From NCBI GenBank assembly GCA_949825065.1, contig OX463848.1, positions 38,857,380 through 38,921,379 of the forward strand: a stretch of 64,000 bases of DNA, in the 5' to 3' direction. Below, piece after piece: positions 36,064-46,546 of the stretch. Every line of letters starts with the position of its first letter. Positions within the stretch are counted from its first letter, which is position 1. Both the position numbers and the translations under genes were made by a program. The stretch is from Odontocerum albicorne (Eukaryota; Arthropoda; Insecta; Trichoptera; Odontoceridae). Below the pieces are notes generated by a model. The model was not told the origin of the DNA. It saw only the letters and a list, made by a program, of their open reading frames with translations, and did no database searches.

Positions 36064-37346
36064 TCTCTATATATAAAAATATAAATGTTAAAAATCTCTA
36101 ATCTCCGAAAGTTATTCACCGATTGCTTTGAAATTTTGACAAAATGCAACGGCATTCGTATACATATGTATATAAAAATGTATATAAAACAGACAATATA
36201 ATGAGAGCGCCCTCTGTTGAAGTTAACGGTAACACACGCAATATAGATTTTTACTTATTTTCATTTTGATTTCGAATATTAAATAATAAAATATTAAATA
36301 ATTATCATTAAATTATAAATATTCAAATACGCGCGTGTTGAAAAACAGCGCCATCTGTTGGACGTAAAAGCAGCACAAGCTGTACTTAATATTTCATATT
36401 AGCGCCATTTTGTGGGAATCTGTGTCATACAATGGCGTTCATTTCTTGATTTTATTTTTTTCTTTTGTCTTCCATTTCGTTTTTTTAACTGTTTTTCTTA
36501 TTTTTTAGTGCAATTAGCGGTGAAATCGAGATGTGTCGATTGATTTTTATTGAAGAAGAACAGGATTGGTATGTGTCGATTCATCACGCAATACTAAACA
36601 TTGCTCATTTACAGATTATGTAACTTAGCATTTTCAATGTTTTCGATTCTTTCATTTCGTTTTTTTAAATCAAATTCGTGCATTGTTTGCAATCATATTG
36701 ACCACCTGCTCTCCTTCATGTCCAACAGAGTTATAAGAGAAATATAAATCGCACATAGCTGAAGATATTTTCCGTCGAATACGCGAGGAAAATTCAAATA
36801 TGAACATGGATTTCTCAGCAGAAATCTACAACGAAGCATTAATAATGATTGAAGATTTGTGCTTAGGAAATCGCAAGAAAATTTCTCAATATGTTCGTGT
36901 TATACAATAACTTTCTTTCTTCTTTTTCAGTGCAATCGATCTGCTTTTGTTCATCAAAATAATGCCTCGCAGAAGATCAAATTTAGGTCGTCGTACTCGC
37001 GGAGCGGACACAGTGCGAAGAGTAATTGCAAATCAAACTGAGGAAGAACGGGCATCAGCGAACGAGCGTACAGACAAAGGATGGTTTAAATACGTGCTGA
37101 AGAAGCAGCAGAGCGACGTGCAGCCAGACTCGAGAATGCATGGTTGTGAGCACGGCGATCGCGTTCTGCAGCTTCAGATCTGCTTCGTTCTCAACAGAAT
37201 GAACGCGACAGGCTGAAAGACGTCAAAAATATTGTATACCCACAAGCATTATGAAATTAAACATATTATAAACGTGTGCTTTCTCTTTTCTTTCTTTTCC
37301 ATTTAACCAGTCTGAGCCACAGCAACGCGTGGCCGGGTACAGCTAG
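36064..37346 (+). mobile_element. Helitron, non-autonomous
   Basis: It starts TC (tctctatatataaaaatata) after an A and ends CTAG before a T, the Helitron insertion rule (A|T, 5'-TC ... CTRR-3'). A gccac-agcaacgc-gtggc hairpin lies about 13 nt upstream of the end, as usual. Length 1283 bp. It contains a degraded N-terminal Helitron coding fragment and abuts the satellite on its left side. Confidence 0.8.
36962..37215 (+). pseudogene. Helitron protein N-terminus, frameshifted
   Basis: MPRRRSNLGRRTRGADTVRR followed by N-Q-T-E-E-E-R-A-S-A-N-E-R matches the typical Helitron N-terminus (M-P-R-R-x-S-x-x-G-R-R, then E-E-R-A). After ~50 residues similarity moves to another frame (A-E-R-R-A-A-R-L-E-N, later R-S-Q-Q-N-E-R-D-R-L), showing a frameshift and one stop. 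No Rep or helicase motifs follow. Confidence 0.7.
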
Positions 37347-37364
37347 TCTAATAATAAAAATTAT

Positions 37365-37465
37365 AAAATGTTTTTTTTTTTAAATTGCCTAAAAATTAAG
37401 GTGCGTCTTATAGTCCGTAGCGTCTTATAGTCCGTAAAATACGGTATATATACTATTATATAACT
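37365..37465 (+). repeat. ~95-bp repeat bordering the second satellite block, left copy
   Basis: tttttttaaattgcctaaaa, ggtgcgtcttatagtccgta, gtaaaatacggtatatata, ttatataacta. Same orientation as 38872-38962; this copy has a duplicated gcgtcttatagtccgta. Origin unknown; it may be the end of a DNA transposon. Confidence 0.75.
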
Positions 37466-38875
37466 ACATTGTGTCTTGATTTTATACATATATTCGAAAA
37501 CTTGGACGTCAATGGCAGTTTTTCGAGTGAAAAGTATGAAATTTCTATCGAAATTCAAGCAAATATTGAAATTTAGAAAAATTAGAGGTTTAGACGTAAA
37601 ACACGGAAACACGTAGAACAAATTATAATTGTGTCGTGATTTTCTACATATATTCGAAAATTTGGACGTCAATGGACGTTTTTCGAGTGAAAAGTATGAA
37701 ATTTCCGTCTAATACTTGTAAATATTGACGAAAAATATTGAAATTTAGAAAAATTAGAGGCTAGGGACGAAAAACACGGTTACACGTAAAACAAATAATA
37801 ATTGTGCCATGATTTTGTACATTTATTCGAAAACTTGGACGTCAATGGCACTTTTTCGAGTGAAAAGTATGAAATCTTCGTCTATTACTTATAAATATTG
37901 ACGCAAAATATTGAAATTTCGAAAAATTAGACATTTGAGACGAAAAATACGGAAACACGTAGAACAAATAATAATTGTGTCTTGATTTTCTACATATATT
38001 CGAAAACTTGGACGTCAATGGCAGTTTTTCGAGTTAAAAGTATGAAATTTTTATCAAAATTCAAGCAAAATATTGAAATTTCGAAAAATTAGAGGTTTCA
38101 GACGAAAAACACGGAAACACGTAGAACAAATAATAATTGTGTCGTGATTTTGTACATATGTTCGAAAACTTGGACGTCAATGGCAGTTTTTCGAGTGAAA
38201 AGTTTGAAATTTCTGTCGAAATTGAAGCAAAATAATGAAATTTCGAAAAATTAGAGGTTTCAGACGAAAAACACGGAAACACGTAGAACAAATAATAATT
38301 GTGTCGTGATTTTGTACATATGTTCGAAAACTTGGACGTCAATGGCAGTTTTTCGAGTGAAAAGTTTGAAATTTCTATCGAAATTCAAGCAATATATTGA
38401 AATTTCGAAAAATTAGAGGTTTTTCAGACGAAAAACACGGAAACACGTAAAACAAATAATAATTGTGTCGTGATTTTGTACATATATTCGAAAACTTGGA
38501 CGTCAATGGCAGTTTTTCGAGTGAAAAGTATGAAATTTCGGAAGAAATTCGAGCAACATATTGAAATTTCGAAAAACTAGAGGTTTGAGACGAAAAACAC
38601 GGAAACACGTAGAACAAATAATAATTGTGTCATGATTTTGTACATTTACTCGAAAACTTTGACGTCAATGGCAGTTTTTCGAGTGAATATTATGATATTT
38701 CTATCGAAATTCAAGCAAAGTATTGTAAATTCGAAAAATTAGAGGTTTGAGACGTAAAACACGGAAACACGTAAACCAAATAATAATTTTGTCGTGAGTT
38801 TGTACATATATTCGAAAATTTGGACGTCAATGGAAGTTTTTCGAGTGAAAAATATGAAATTTCTGTCGAAATTGT
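37455..38875. repeat. 162-bp satellite array, second block, about nine monomers
   Basis: Same monomer as 32676-36063, including both A and B segment types. Two adjacent monomers (38101-38262 and 38263-38424) are nearly identical, so recent unequal exchange is likely. Confidence 0.95.
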
Positions 38876-38962
38876 TTTAAATTTTTTTTTTAAATTGCCT
38901 TAAAATTAAAGTGCGTCTTATAGTCCGTAAAATACGGTATATATATTATTATATAACTATCA
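38872..38962 (+). repeat. ~95-bp repeat bordering the second satellite block, right copy
   Basis: tttttaaattgccttaaaat, aagtgcgtcttatagtccgt, aaaatacggtatatatatta. Direct repeat of 37365-37465. Confidence 0.75.
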
Positions 38963-38969
38963 TTTTGAG

Positions 38970-39735
38970 TCACATTAAAATAAAAACATGATGTACATTT
39001 TTTTCTTCGTGTCGGAAATCTAGAGTGTGTTGTTATTTATTAAACAACTTTGTTTTATTGTTATTTAGTTTATGGTTTATAAAATAAACAGTTCGCGGAT
39101 CGCACAGAACAGCAAGGTGAGCCGCGGGTTGGCCATGCCTACTTTAAACCATTCGCATTTTAAATCCATCTCACTTTTAAACTTTTTCAACTTAAATAAT
39201 ATTAATTAAGTCAACCGTTTAAAACAAACCAATTAAATCATTGTAGCGTAATCAACATTACAAAAATAACTTGAATTACTAAAAAAAGAATCTATTAACA
39301 TTAAAACAATCTTCCCACCCCATACAAAAACTTATAAACAAAGCTACAAACCTTCCTCGAACCCATAATAGATCAAGCTTTGAACTTGTAGCGTCTCGCC
39401 GACAGCGATCTGTAGCACTTTTATTTTCTTTTGCCATCGTCTAATGGCAGTGACACTCCTGCATGTACCACCGGGTGCAAAACACTTGCTGTTGAAGGTT
39501 ACCTAACACCGGTGATGCAACATTTCTGCCATACTTGGAGGAAACCGCAGCTACTTGGCGAGATTCTTGCGTGTCTACCTGAGAACCCATCTTTCTGGTT
39601 GGATGGGTAAGGTAACTACCATAACTGAATTAGAATCATGGTTTAATTATTGACTTTGTGTAAAGTATTACGCAATGAAAGTTTTCTCTGTCTCGAAACA
39701 TTTTGTCCCCATTTAGATTAGTTGTGTTTTATTTT
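38970..39735. other. Unassigned stretch; possible hAT end and GC-richer island
   Basis: gagccgcgggttggccatgc at ~39119 resembles the subterminal part of a hAT element. 39360-39620 is less AT-rich and carries a minus frame M-G-S-Q-V-D-T-Q-E-S (starting ~39590) of about 50 codons with no domain I recognise. Confidence 0.3.
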
Positions 39736-39741
39736 TCCTGA

Positions 39742-39806
39742 CGACCTTCGTAGCCTAGTTGGTAAGAGGCTTAACTTTCACTAGAGGGTTGTTGATCGAA
39801 TTTACG
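39742..39806 (+). repeat. SINE head fragment
   Basis: gaccttcgtagcctagttgg + taagaggctt, then gggttgttgatcgaattt. Tail absent. Confidence 0.5.
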
Positions 39807-39929
39807 ATGATATAAAAAATTAACACATTTTATATAAATTTTCCGAATAAAAGAGCACCCACACGTCAACTGATAGCTGAATGTCAAAACTATAAAAAAT
39901 TCACAAGCGAAAATTGTTTATTCAAAGTA

Positions 39930-40495
39930 AAGGGTCTTTCAAATTGAACGTTTTTTTTAATTCTTAGATAAAACACAGATGGCGTCGAGAATTTGCCGGG
40001 GACTTGTGACATTTGAGAAGTGTAACATAATGTATGACATTTATAAAAATGGAGTTGTATACAATACAACAACGCGTTCAAATTGTTGAATTATTTTATG
40101 TATTGTAATCTCCGGAAACGGTGATGTTAATTAGCCACCAAGATCATGTGATCTGACACCGTTGGACTATTTTCTCTGGGGTTACGTGAAAAGTCAGGTC
40201 TATTAGAATGACCCCCAATCAATTCCAGTGCTAAAGGACGAAATTATTTGCGTTATTGGTGAGTTAGAACCGGAATTATGCCAAAATGTCATCGAAAATG
40301 TTGACAAAAGAGTGGACATCTGTGGAGCTGCAAGAAGGGGATATTTGGCGGATATTGTTTTTTATGTTTAAATGTCATACGTTACTCGTACCTCAATGAC
40401 CAATAAAAAGTTTTTGGAAATCAAAGCAAATTGTGTGTTTTATTCAAGAATTAAAAAAAAATAGAATAAAAAAACGCTGAATTTGAAAGACCCTT
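39930..40495 (+). mobile_element. Deletion-derivative DDE transposon (MITE-like), copy 2
   Basis: 566 bp between TA dinucleotides (39928-39929 and 40496-40497) with termini aagggtctttcaaattgaac and gctgaatttgaaagaccctt. The N-terminal stub (Q-Q-R-V-Q-I-V-E-L-F) is joined at 40100 (ttatgtattgtaatctccgg) to a C-terminal part beginning D-L-T-P-L-D-Y-F-L-W-G-Y-V-K. The same joint occurs in copy 1, so this deleted form was itself amplified. A TACTCGTA at 40383 is absent from copy 1. Confidence 0.88.
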
Positions 40496-40499
40496 TAGA

Positions 40500-40825
40500 T
40501 ACAAAGAAAGTATTTGAATTTTATTATTTTATTATTACAGTACGTCTCATTTTATTTCCAAAAAGAAAATAATGCGACATCTGTTGTTAAAAGGCAAAAC
40601 AATCTAAATTATTATCGACAATAATGGGCTATTTGGATAGACTTCAGGGCGTCCAGGATAGATCTTTAGTGTTTGTTATTATAAATAGGCCATCGGCATC
40701 AACTACCGATTTATTTTTCTGTGTCATTTTTATATCATTATTATATAGATATATCCCCAAATATCAGTAGTAATATAACCTGTGTCAGTTACAATATACA
40801 ATGTATGGGGTGTTACAAAATATAG
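40500..40825. other. Unassigned stretch
   Basis: Nothing recognised. Confidence 0.35.
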
Positions 40826-40829
40826 CGTC

Positions 40830-41035
40830 AAGTCACACATGCACCCAAAATAATCCTGGAGGGACACCCGGGTGGGAGAAAGAGAGTAGGCAGGCCAAGG
40901 CTGCGATGGGAGGACGAAGTTGAGAGGGACGCAACCCGGCTGCTGCAGGCGCAGGATTGGAGGGTCGAGGCGGGAGACAGGAGGAGTTGGAGGCGAAGAT
41001 TGACGGAGGCCAAAGCTTGATATGGGCTGTAAGAC
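40830..41035 (+). pseudogene. 5'-truncated LINE C-terminus
   Basis: The plus frame gives K-R-V-G-R-P-R-L-R-W-E-D-E-V, D-W-R-V-E-A-G-D-R-R-S-W-R-R-R-L-T-E-A-K, the C-terminal W-R/D-R/W pattern of LINE polymerases. It stands out as GC-rich. The three ORFs on the opposite strand are its shadow. Confidence 0.8.
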
Positions 41036-41065
41036 CATCGAAAGAAAAGTTCATAAGATGTCTGT

Positions 41066-41215
41066 CTTCCAAGCTGAGATGGTGAGTTCGATTGTCGTTA
41101 GAAGCCAGATTAAAAAAAAAGATCCTAGTCAGGTTTTAATTTAAAGCGTCTTTAACGTATTTCTAATTGTTTAGAAGAGATTGACAAGTGAAAAAAAAAA
41201 CCACCAAGTTGTACT
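41066..41215 (+). repeat. SINE copy, A-box region degraded
   Basis: ggtgagttcgattgtcgtta (B-box side), gatcctagtcaggttttaat, ttctaattgtttagaagaga + ttgacaagtg, ending ccaccaagttgtactgttta. Confidence 0.55.
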
Positions 41216-41219
41216 GTTT

Positions 41220-42560
41220 ACAACGAATATGTAATACTGTATACAATGAATGTGTTCTGTATACAACGAATGTGTACAATTAATTATAATAACTATTTTG
41301 CGTGAAACGAAGGTGTGTGATATCATCTTGGTTGTTTAATGTACCTATGTATAATACATATGTAAACCATATATTGTATGATATATATGTACAATTAATG
41401 CGATCGATAATAGTGTAGTCTCCCGGCCACGTACTTTATAATGTCCGAATCACCAATGCACATATATTGAAAGATAACATACGAATGAGAAAAAACACTT
41501 GAAATTATGAGAAACTCACAATTTATTGCCACCATTTAAAAATACGAAATAAATTTAATTGCCGTTGTATTTTTCAATGGAAAATCAACATACATTTTGG
41601 TACATTGAACATTGTCCATGATTCATCTGATAAGGTTTCGATGAAAAAATAAATGAAGCAATCGCAATTCCCTTTGCCTCCACAAGAAACCTGTTCTCAA
41701 TCACGGTTTGTTCCGAGAACCTACTTTCAAGTTCATTGTTTACCTGAAATCAATTCATTTTCCATCACACGAAATGTTTTTATTTAATCAAAACAATTTT
41801 ATGAATAAATAATACCACAAAACATTTTATATATATTATTTTATAATTTTTTTTGCAAATTTATTCTTTTTTCTGTATCAATAATGTACATTCCCCACCT
41901 TTAATGCGAAACTTTGTTACACAAATGTGTGGTTAATAGAAGGAGATTGCCTCTTTGGTAACAAACCCGCTATATTTTTTACTGTAAAGTAAAGTTATCT
42001 CGCTATAAATATTTTTTTGTAAAATCTGTCGTAGATTAAAAGATTAATTTATCCTTTATGAGCTGGTTGGCTAGAAAAAAATTAAATGCAGCAACACAAA
42101 ATAATGAAAATAAATAAACAATGTTTTATTCATTTTTTACAAAGTGAAATTCAATAACAAAATGTTTTATTCATTTTTTTAACGAAGTGAAATTATGTTT
42201 GTGAGAGTGATGCATAACTTTCAAGAGAGGCTGCAGATATGTGACCGCGAAGAAGGGCAACACTTGCCTGACATTATTTTTACACAATTAATTTAAAGGT
42301 GCAATATTATTAATTCATTTACCTGTATTAATCAAAAAATTATCTTGAAAATAAAAAATGTTATGCTTAAATGAAAAACATGCTTTTCCTCACTTTGCAA
42401 AATACTAGCCAATCAAAAAACATGCGTTTCTTTTGCGTCACCGTGTATAAACTTTCTAAACTCAAATTCTAAAGTATATTAACTACACAATGAGTTAAGA
42501 GGGTGGGTATGGGTACCCATATTATTATGTAGGGGCAAGGGGTGGATTAAGAGATGGAGA
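41220..42560. other. AT-rich stretch, little recognised
   Basis: A directly repeated attcattttttacaaagtga + aatt-like block occurs at 42130-42195. I see no coding signal. Confidence 0.4.
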
Positions 42561-42569
42561 AGTACTGCT

Positions 42570-42632
42570 GATACACTAACTTTCACTAGTGGTACAATTC
42601 CATAAAAGTTTGCGAACCCCTGTTCTAGGCAA
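42570..42632 (+). mobile_element. hAT 3' terminus fragment
   Basis: aaaagtttgcgaacccctgt followed by tctaggca resembles the hAT right end seen at 56130-56153 (agtttgtcgacccctg). The matching left end was not found. Confidence 0.4.
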
Positions 42633-42839
42633 TGCAATGTAATGCAAATATAAACACAATGGAGGGCAATGTCACGGGCAGAGATGGATGGCAGCACAAC
42701 ACAGCGGCGCGAAAAGAGTGGCGCAGGTTAAGCGCTCCGTGTTCTGTGACCCCGATACCGTGTCTCTTATGCAACGCCCAGCGCGGCTCAACAACCTGAA
42801 AAGTTCACTATGGTATGACGGAGACTTTGAGATAGCGAA

Positions 42840-43010
42840 ATTACATTTTATATAGCACAGTTCAGAGAGGAAACTCTTCTCAAGAGTGCACTCGCCGTCA
42901 TCGTTGCTGTGCCTCGTAGTCGAGGATCCCCTCGCCATTTCAAGTTGGAATAGCGAGATGATCCTCGACTACGAGGTTGAAGCTTAGTCGGAAAGCGAAG
43001 CCGTGCCGTA
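42840..43010. repeat. FBT relic with inserted gaggatcc repeat in inverted pair
   Basis: attttatatagcacagttca, gaggaaactcttctcaagag (FBT outer arm) is followed by cctcgtagtcgaggatcccc + tcgccatt and, 10 bp on, its inverse gatgatcctcgactacgagg. Third locus of this repeat in the window. Confidence 0.5.
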
Positions 43011-43249
43011 ATTTTTTTTTTATGAGTCAGACGTTGTATATCAGCAAACTCATCGGCCACCCCGCTGTACTGGATCCGATGACACGCCGAAGAGAGACGA
43101 TCGAATCATAAATATAATCATATTCCCAAATACTAGACGAAAAAAATACCTCTCTCATTCGAGAGGAGTAACACAACTCGAAGTTCGATTCGGCGACCTT
43201 CCTCGTGAAAGTCCAGTGCTTAACCACGCGACCATGCACCTTTATAAGG

Positions 43250-44262
43250 GTGCATTAGCTCGGTATTCGAACCCACTATTATAGACTATAAGTTGAGTGT
43301 ACGAATAGGAAAATGGTGACTGGTTCATTAGATTAGGAACTTCCCCACGTCTTATATACGAGTATTTAGATAAACATATTTCATAATCGCAGAAAACGTA
43401 TCAAGGGAAGACGATCTACAAAGAAACCTTTGCAGATCTTCTGATATTTGATAGTAACACAGTATGCTTTGTAGATCTTCTTATATTTGATAGTAACACA
43501 GTATGCTTTGTAGATCTTCTTATATTTGATAGTAACACAGTATGCTTTGTAGATCTTCTGATATTTGATAATAACACAGTATGCTTTATAGATCTTCTGA
43601 TGTCTGATAGTAACACAGTATGCTTTGTAGATCTTCTGATATTTGATAGTAACACAGTATGCTTTTTAGATCTTCTGATATTTGATAGTAACACAGTATG
43701 CTTTGTAGATCTTCTGATATTTGATAGTAACACAGTATGCTTTGTAGATCTTCTGATATTTGATAGTAACACAGTATGCTTTGTAGATCTTCTGATATTT
43801 GATAGTAACACAGTATGCTTTGTAGATCTTCTGATATTTGATAGTAACACAGTGTGCTTTGTAGATCTTCTGATATTTGATAGTAACACAGTACGCTTTG
43901 TAGATCTTCTGATATTTGATAGTAACACAGTATGCTTTGTAGATCTTCTGATATTTGATAGTAACACAGTATGCTTTGTAGATCTTCTGATATTTGATAG
44001 TAACACAGTATGCTTTGTAGATCTTCTGATATTTGATATTAACACAATATGCCTTGTAGATCTTCTGATATTTAATATTAACACAGTATGCTTTTTACAC
44101 TACACCTAAAACCGAATATGGTACCATCACATATCCGAAGGTCTACAAGGGTTTTTTTGTAGTTCGTCTTCCCTTGGTGAGTTTTCGGCAGTTTTCTTAC
44201 CAAATATGTTTTTTTCTTCTAAAAGTATGCAGATGCAGATAAGTACCTTATCCTTACACATG
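43250..44262. mobile_element. FBT foldback element with 39-bp minisatellite core
   Basis: The left arm (43250-43432) has ttgagtgtacgaataggaaa, aaacatatttcataatcgca, gaaaacgtatcaagggaaga + cgatctacaaa. The right arm (44137-44262), inverted, has aaatatgtttttttcttcta, ggtgagttttcggcag, tcgtcttcccttgg and ctacaagggttttttt. Between them lies only the tandem array. The right arm is cut by a SINE at 44265. A TACGAGTA sits in the left arm at 43357. Confidence 0.75.
43427..44096. repeat. 39-bp tandem repeat, about 17 copies
   Basis: Unit tagatcttctgatatttgat + agtaacacagtatgctttg. 39 bp equals 13 codons, so both strands show long frames (222 codons minus, 169 plus) of a repeated 13-residue block. I consider these non-coding by-products. 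Confidence 0.95.
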
Positions 44263-44264
44263 AC

Positions 44265-44462
44265 AAATTCCGTGGCCTAGTTTAGAAGACAAATGTCTCA
44301 CAACCCGGAGATTGCGCGCTCAAATCCCACTGGAACCCCGATTAAAAAAAAATCAATCTGGTTTTAACTTAAGGCCTCTTTAACATATTTCTGGTTGGTT
44401 GGAAGTGATTGCCGCATGGCAATAATCCCACCAAGTTGTACTGTATACAACGCAAGTGTAAG
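44265..44462 (+). repeat. SINE copy, near complete
   Basis: ccgtggcctagtttagaaga, ggagattgcgcgctcaaatc + ccactgg, ctggttttaacttaaggcct, tttctggttggttggaagtg + attgccgcatggcaataat, ending ccaccaagttgtactgtata. Confidence 0.8.
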
Positions 44463-44496
44463 ATAATAAACTTTATATACGAGTATTATATATAGT

Positions 44497-44717
44497 TAAG
44501 GCGTGGAGGTTTAAAGACATTGTAATTTGTTTTATCAAACACTGTTTATTCCACTTTTTTGTAACGGTATAACCCTACCGGTTTCAAGGCTTTCACCTCA
44601 TCTTCAGTCTGTTTGTGGTCCCCTGAAGATGAGGTGAAAACCTTGAAACCGGTAAAGTTATACCGTTACAAAAAAGTGGAATAAACATTGTTTGATAAAA
44701 CAAATTACAATGTCAAT
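44497..44717. mobile_element. Back-to-back inverted Penelope-type terminal repeats
   Basis: Two ~100-bp repeats in inverted orientation separated by ~20 bp. Each, read outward, runs ctgaagatgaggtgaaaacc, ttgaaaccgg, gttataccgttacaaa, agtggaataaaca, gataaaacaaattacaatgt. Same unit as at 29780-30302 but without any coding centre. Confidence 0.8.
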
Positions 44718-44779
44718 AAACTTTACTTATTTTTTTGTAATACTTTTATTTTGTCGACGATTGTGGGTTTGTAATGTTG

Positions 44780-44875
44780 TATCTGGACAGAGGCAAACTT
44801 GGATGATTTGGCACTCTGTCCTATCCGAATTTCCCAACAGGAAAATAGCGTAATGGTATGTACTCGTATTATATT
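44780..44875 (+). pseudogene. LINE-B 3'-end relic
   Basis: tgtcctatccgaatttccca + acaggaaaatagcgtaatgg is the conserved C-terminal end. It is followed by tatgTACTCGTAttat, where other copies have only a TA. Confidence 0.5.
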
Positions 44876-45267
44876 TATGACTGTCAGTTTTTTTACATTT
44901 TATTTTCAATAAATATTCAGATCCAGACACATTTGGATGGTCTATGCATATTTCGACAAATTTACCGGTTGACTAAGAAAACCTTGAACAGCCCGTATTT
45001 AAATGAGGTTTTAATTGTTCTGATACTAAGTGCTAAATGCAGATTCTCCGCAAATTTGCTATTTCTAACCCAGTTATTATATTGCTATTTGTTTTTATTA
45101 CATTTAAATAATGTTTTTAGTAATATTATAACAATACATCTCCTTATAGAGACAGGAGTCGTTCATTTTCTTCTGTCGTATCCTTCCTTCTTATCGTTCC
45201 GTTTCATTAACATATCCAAATTAGTAACGCGAACATATTGAAGAGCGGGGTCGTGAGGCAGTAAAAA

Positions 45268-45450
45268 TAATAAGTTTCCGTCTAGTTTTCACTAAAGATA
45301 ACGATAGTAAGTTTCCGTCTAGTTTTCACTAAAGATAACGATAATAAGTTTCCGTCTAGTTTTCACTAAAGATAACGATAATAAGTTTCCGTCTAGTTTT
45401 CACTAAAGATAACGATTATAAGTTTCCGTCTAGTTTTCACTAAAGATAAT
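45268..45450. repeat. 37-bp tandem repeat, five copies
   Basis: Unit aataagtttccgtctagttt + tcactaaagataacgat. It lies directly before an FBT outer arm (atttatatagcgccgttcgg at 45467). Confidence 0.9.
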
Positions 45451-45654
45451 AACGATAAAGACAATTTATATAGCGCCGTTCGGAAAGCTAATTTTTCTAA
45501 ATGGCGCTTCAATTCGGGACTTCGACTCACTATTATTGAAAGATTAATTGAAAGATTGTTAAAATATTACAAAAACAAAGATATATAAGCTGAAAGTGCA
45601 AGAAAAGGTTGATGATTTTTTTTTAGGTATAACTTAATCACTTTGCAGGGAAGT

Positions 45655-46395
45655 ATATACGAGTACAGTACCCGGCGGTAAGTAATACGAGTACACATCG
45701 GGCTTAAGAAAGAGATTGTCGGCCATAATCGACTAGCTTCGACTTTTTTTTATTTATTTATTTATTTTTTCAAAACAGGCTTAGCCCAATTACTTTGAAA
45801 ATACAAAACATCAAAAAAGAAGAAAAATTACATAGAGGGTAAAAAAATAAGTTAAAAAATTATATAAAATAAAAAATAATGCATATGCATACAAACGAGT
45901 AAATACACACAAACATATTACAAACATATATTCACAGTCATTTAGGTATGTTGATGAGTGCCTTCTAACGCGCTCAATCTAAGAAGAAAATTTACTGTTG
46001 CTTTTGGTAATGTGATATGAAATATGTCAATATCCGAAGCAGTCCCGTTCAGAAGAGTTCAGGCCCTTCCAACTGGCATAGCGGCTGGAAGACCCGTTCT
46101 TGCGTATATTATTGAGAACAGTTCTTGCCGGCGCAGTCTAGTGTAATTATTAGGAACATTTAACGCTAATCTTTGTAGTAATGCTGGACAGCTCACAACT
46201 CCTCGAACGAGTTTCGTCGAGCGTCGTCTCTGTCATTCATACGCGTGTTTCGTTGCGATTTGTCAGTTGTCAGTCCCGGACTGTTAGCGCATCATGCGAC
46301 AGAGACGACGCTCTACAAAGCCGAAGTTAGCATATTATGACCGACAGTCTCTTTCTTAAGCCCGATGTGTATTACTTACCGCCGGGTACTTTGTA
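45655..46395. mobile_element. Long-arm foldback element with nested LINE tail
   Basis: acccggcggtaagtaat and catcgggcttaagaaagaga (45670-45725) are mirrored by tctctttcttaagcccgatg and attacttaccgccgggt at 46350-46388. The inner part of the arm (cgtcgagcgtcgtctctgtc at 46215 against gacagagacgacgctctac at 46297) is separated from the outer part on the left side only, by an insertion at about 45750-46212. The left arm carries two TACGAGTA motifs (45658, 45686) absent from the right arm. Confidence 0.85.
45750..46212 (-). mobile_element. LINE 3' UTR fragment inserted in the foldback arm
   Basis: The minus strand ends ggctaagcctgttttgaaaa + (aaat)n, a hairpin-plus-A-rich tail analogous to LINE-A but different in sequence. 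Its upstream part has no long frame. LINE status rests on the tail structure and on interrupting one arm of the host element. Confidence 0.5.
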
Positions 46396-46414
46396 TGTAT
46401 GTATGTGAAACGTT

Positions 46415-46440
46415 GTTACTGTTACACACACACACACATA
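46415..46440. repeat. Short (AC)n microsatellite
   Basis: ttacacacacacacacatat. Confidence 0.7.
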
Positions 46441-46546
46441 TTATATTATTTAGTCTTTCAATAATTAATTTTTATTTAAACATATATTAAGCGTTTAATC
46501 AAAAAAAAATATTAGCACATGTCTAGCGCTTGTGCATATTGTTACT

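Noticed and set aside
33029..38617. Many minus-strand frames of 80-122 codons with repeated F-S-S-I-C-T-K-S-like blocks
   Set aside because: They are readings of the 162-bp satellite (54 codons per monomer).
40828..41072. Three overlapping minus-strand ORFs rich in P, S and L
   Set aside because: They are shadows of the plus-strand LINE C-terminus at 40830-41035.
43416..44109. Long frames on both strands (222 and 169 codons) with a 13-residue repeat
   Set aside because: The tandem unit is 39 bp, a multiple of three, so any open frame repeats indefinitely. Both strands are open and no start or flanking coding signal supports a protein.
44858..45241. 127-codon plus ORF
   Set aside because: No domain, strongly AT-driven composition, and it starts inside a LINE-B tail with a TACTCGTA motif; most likely chance.
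46415..46440. Telomere-like repeat
   Set aside because: It is an (AC)n microsatellite; no TTAGG-type repeats are present in the window.
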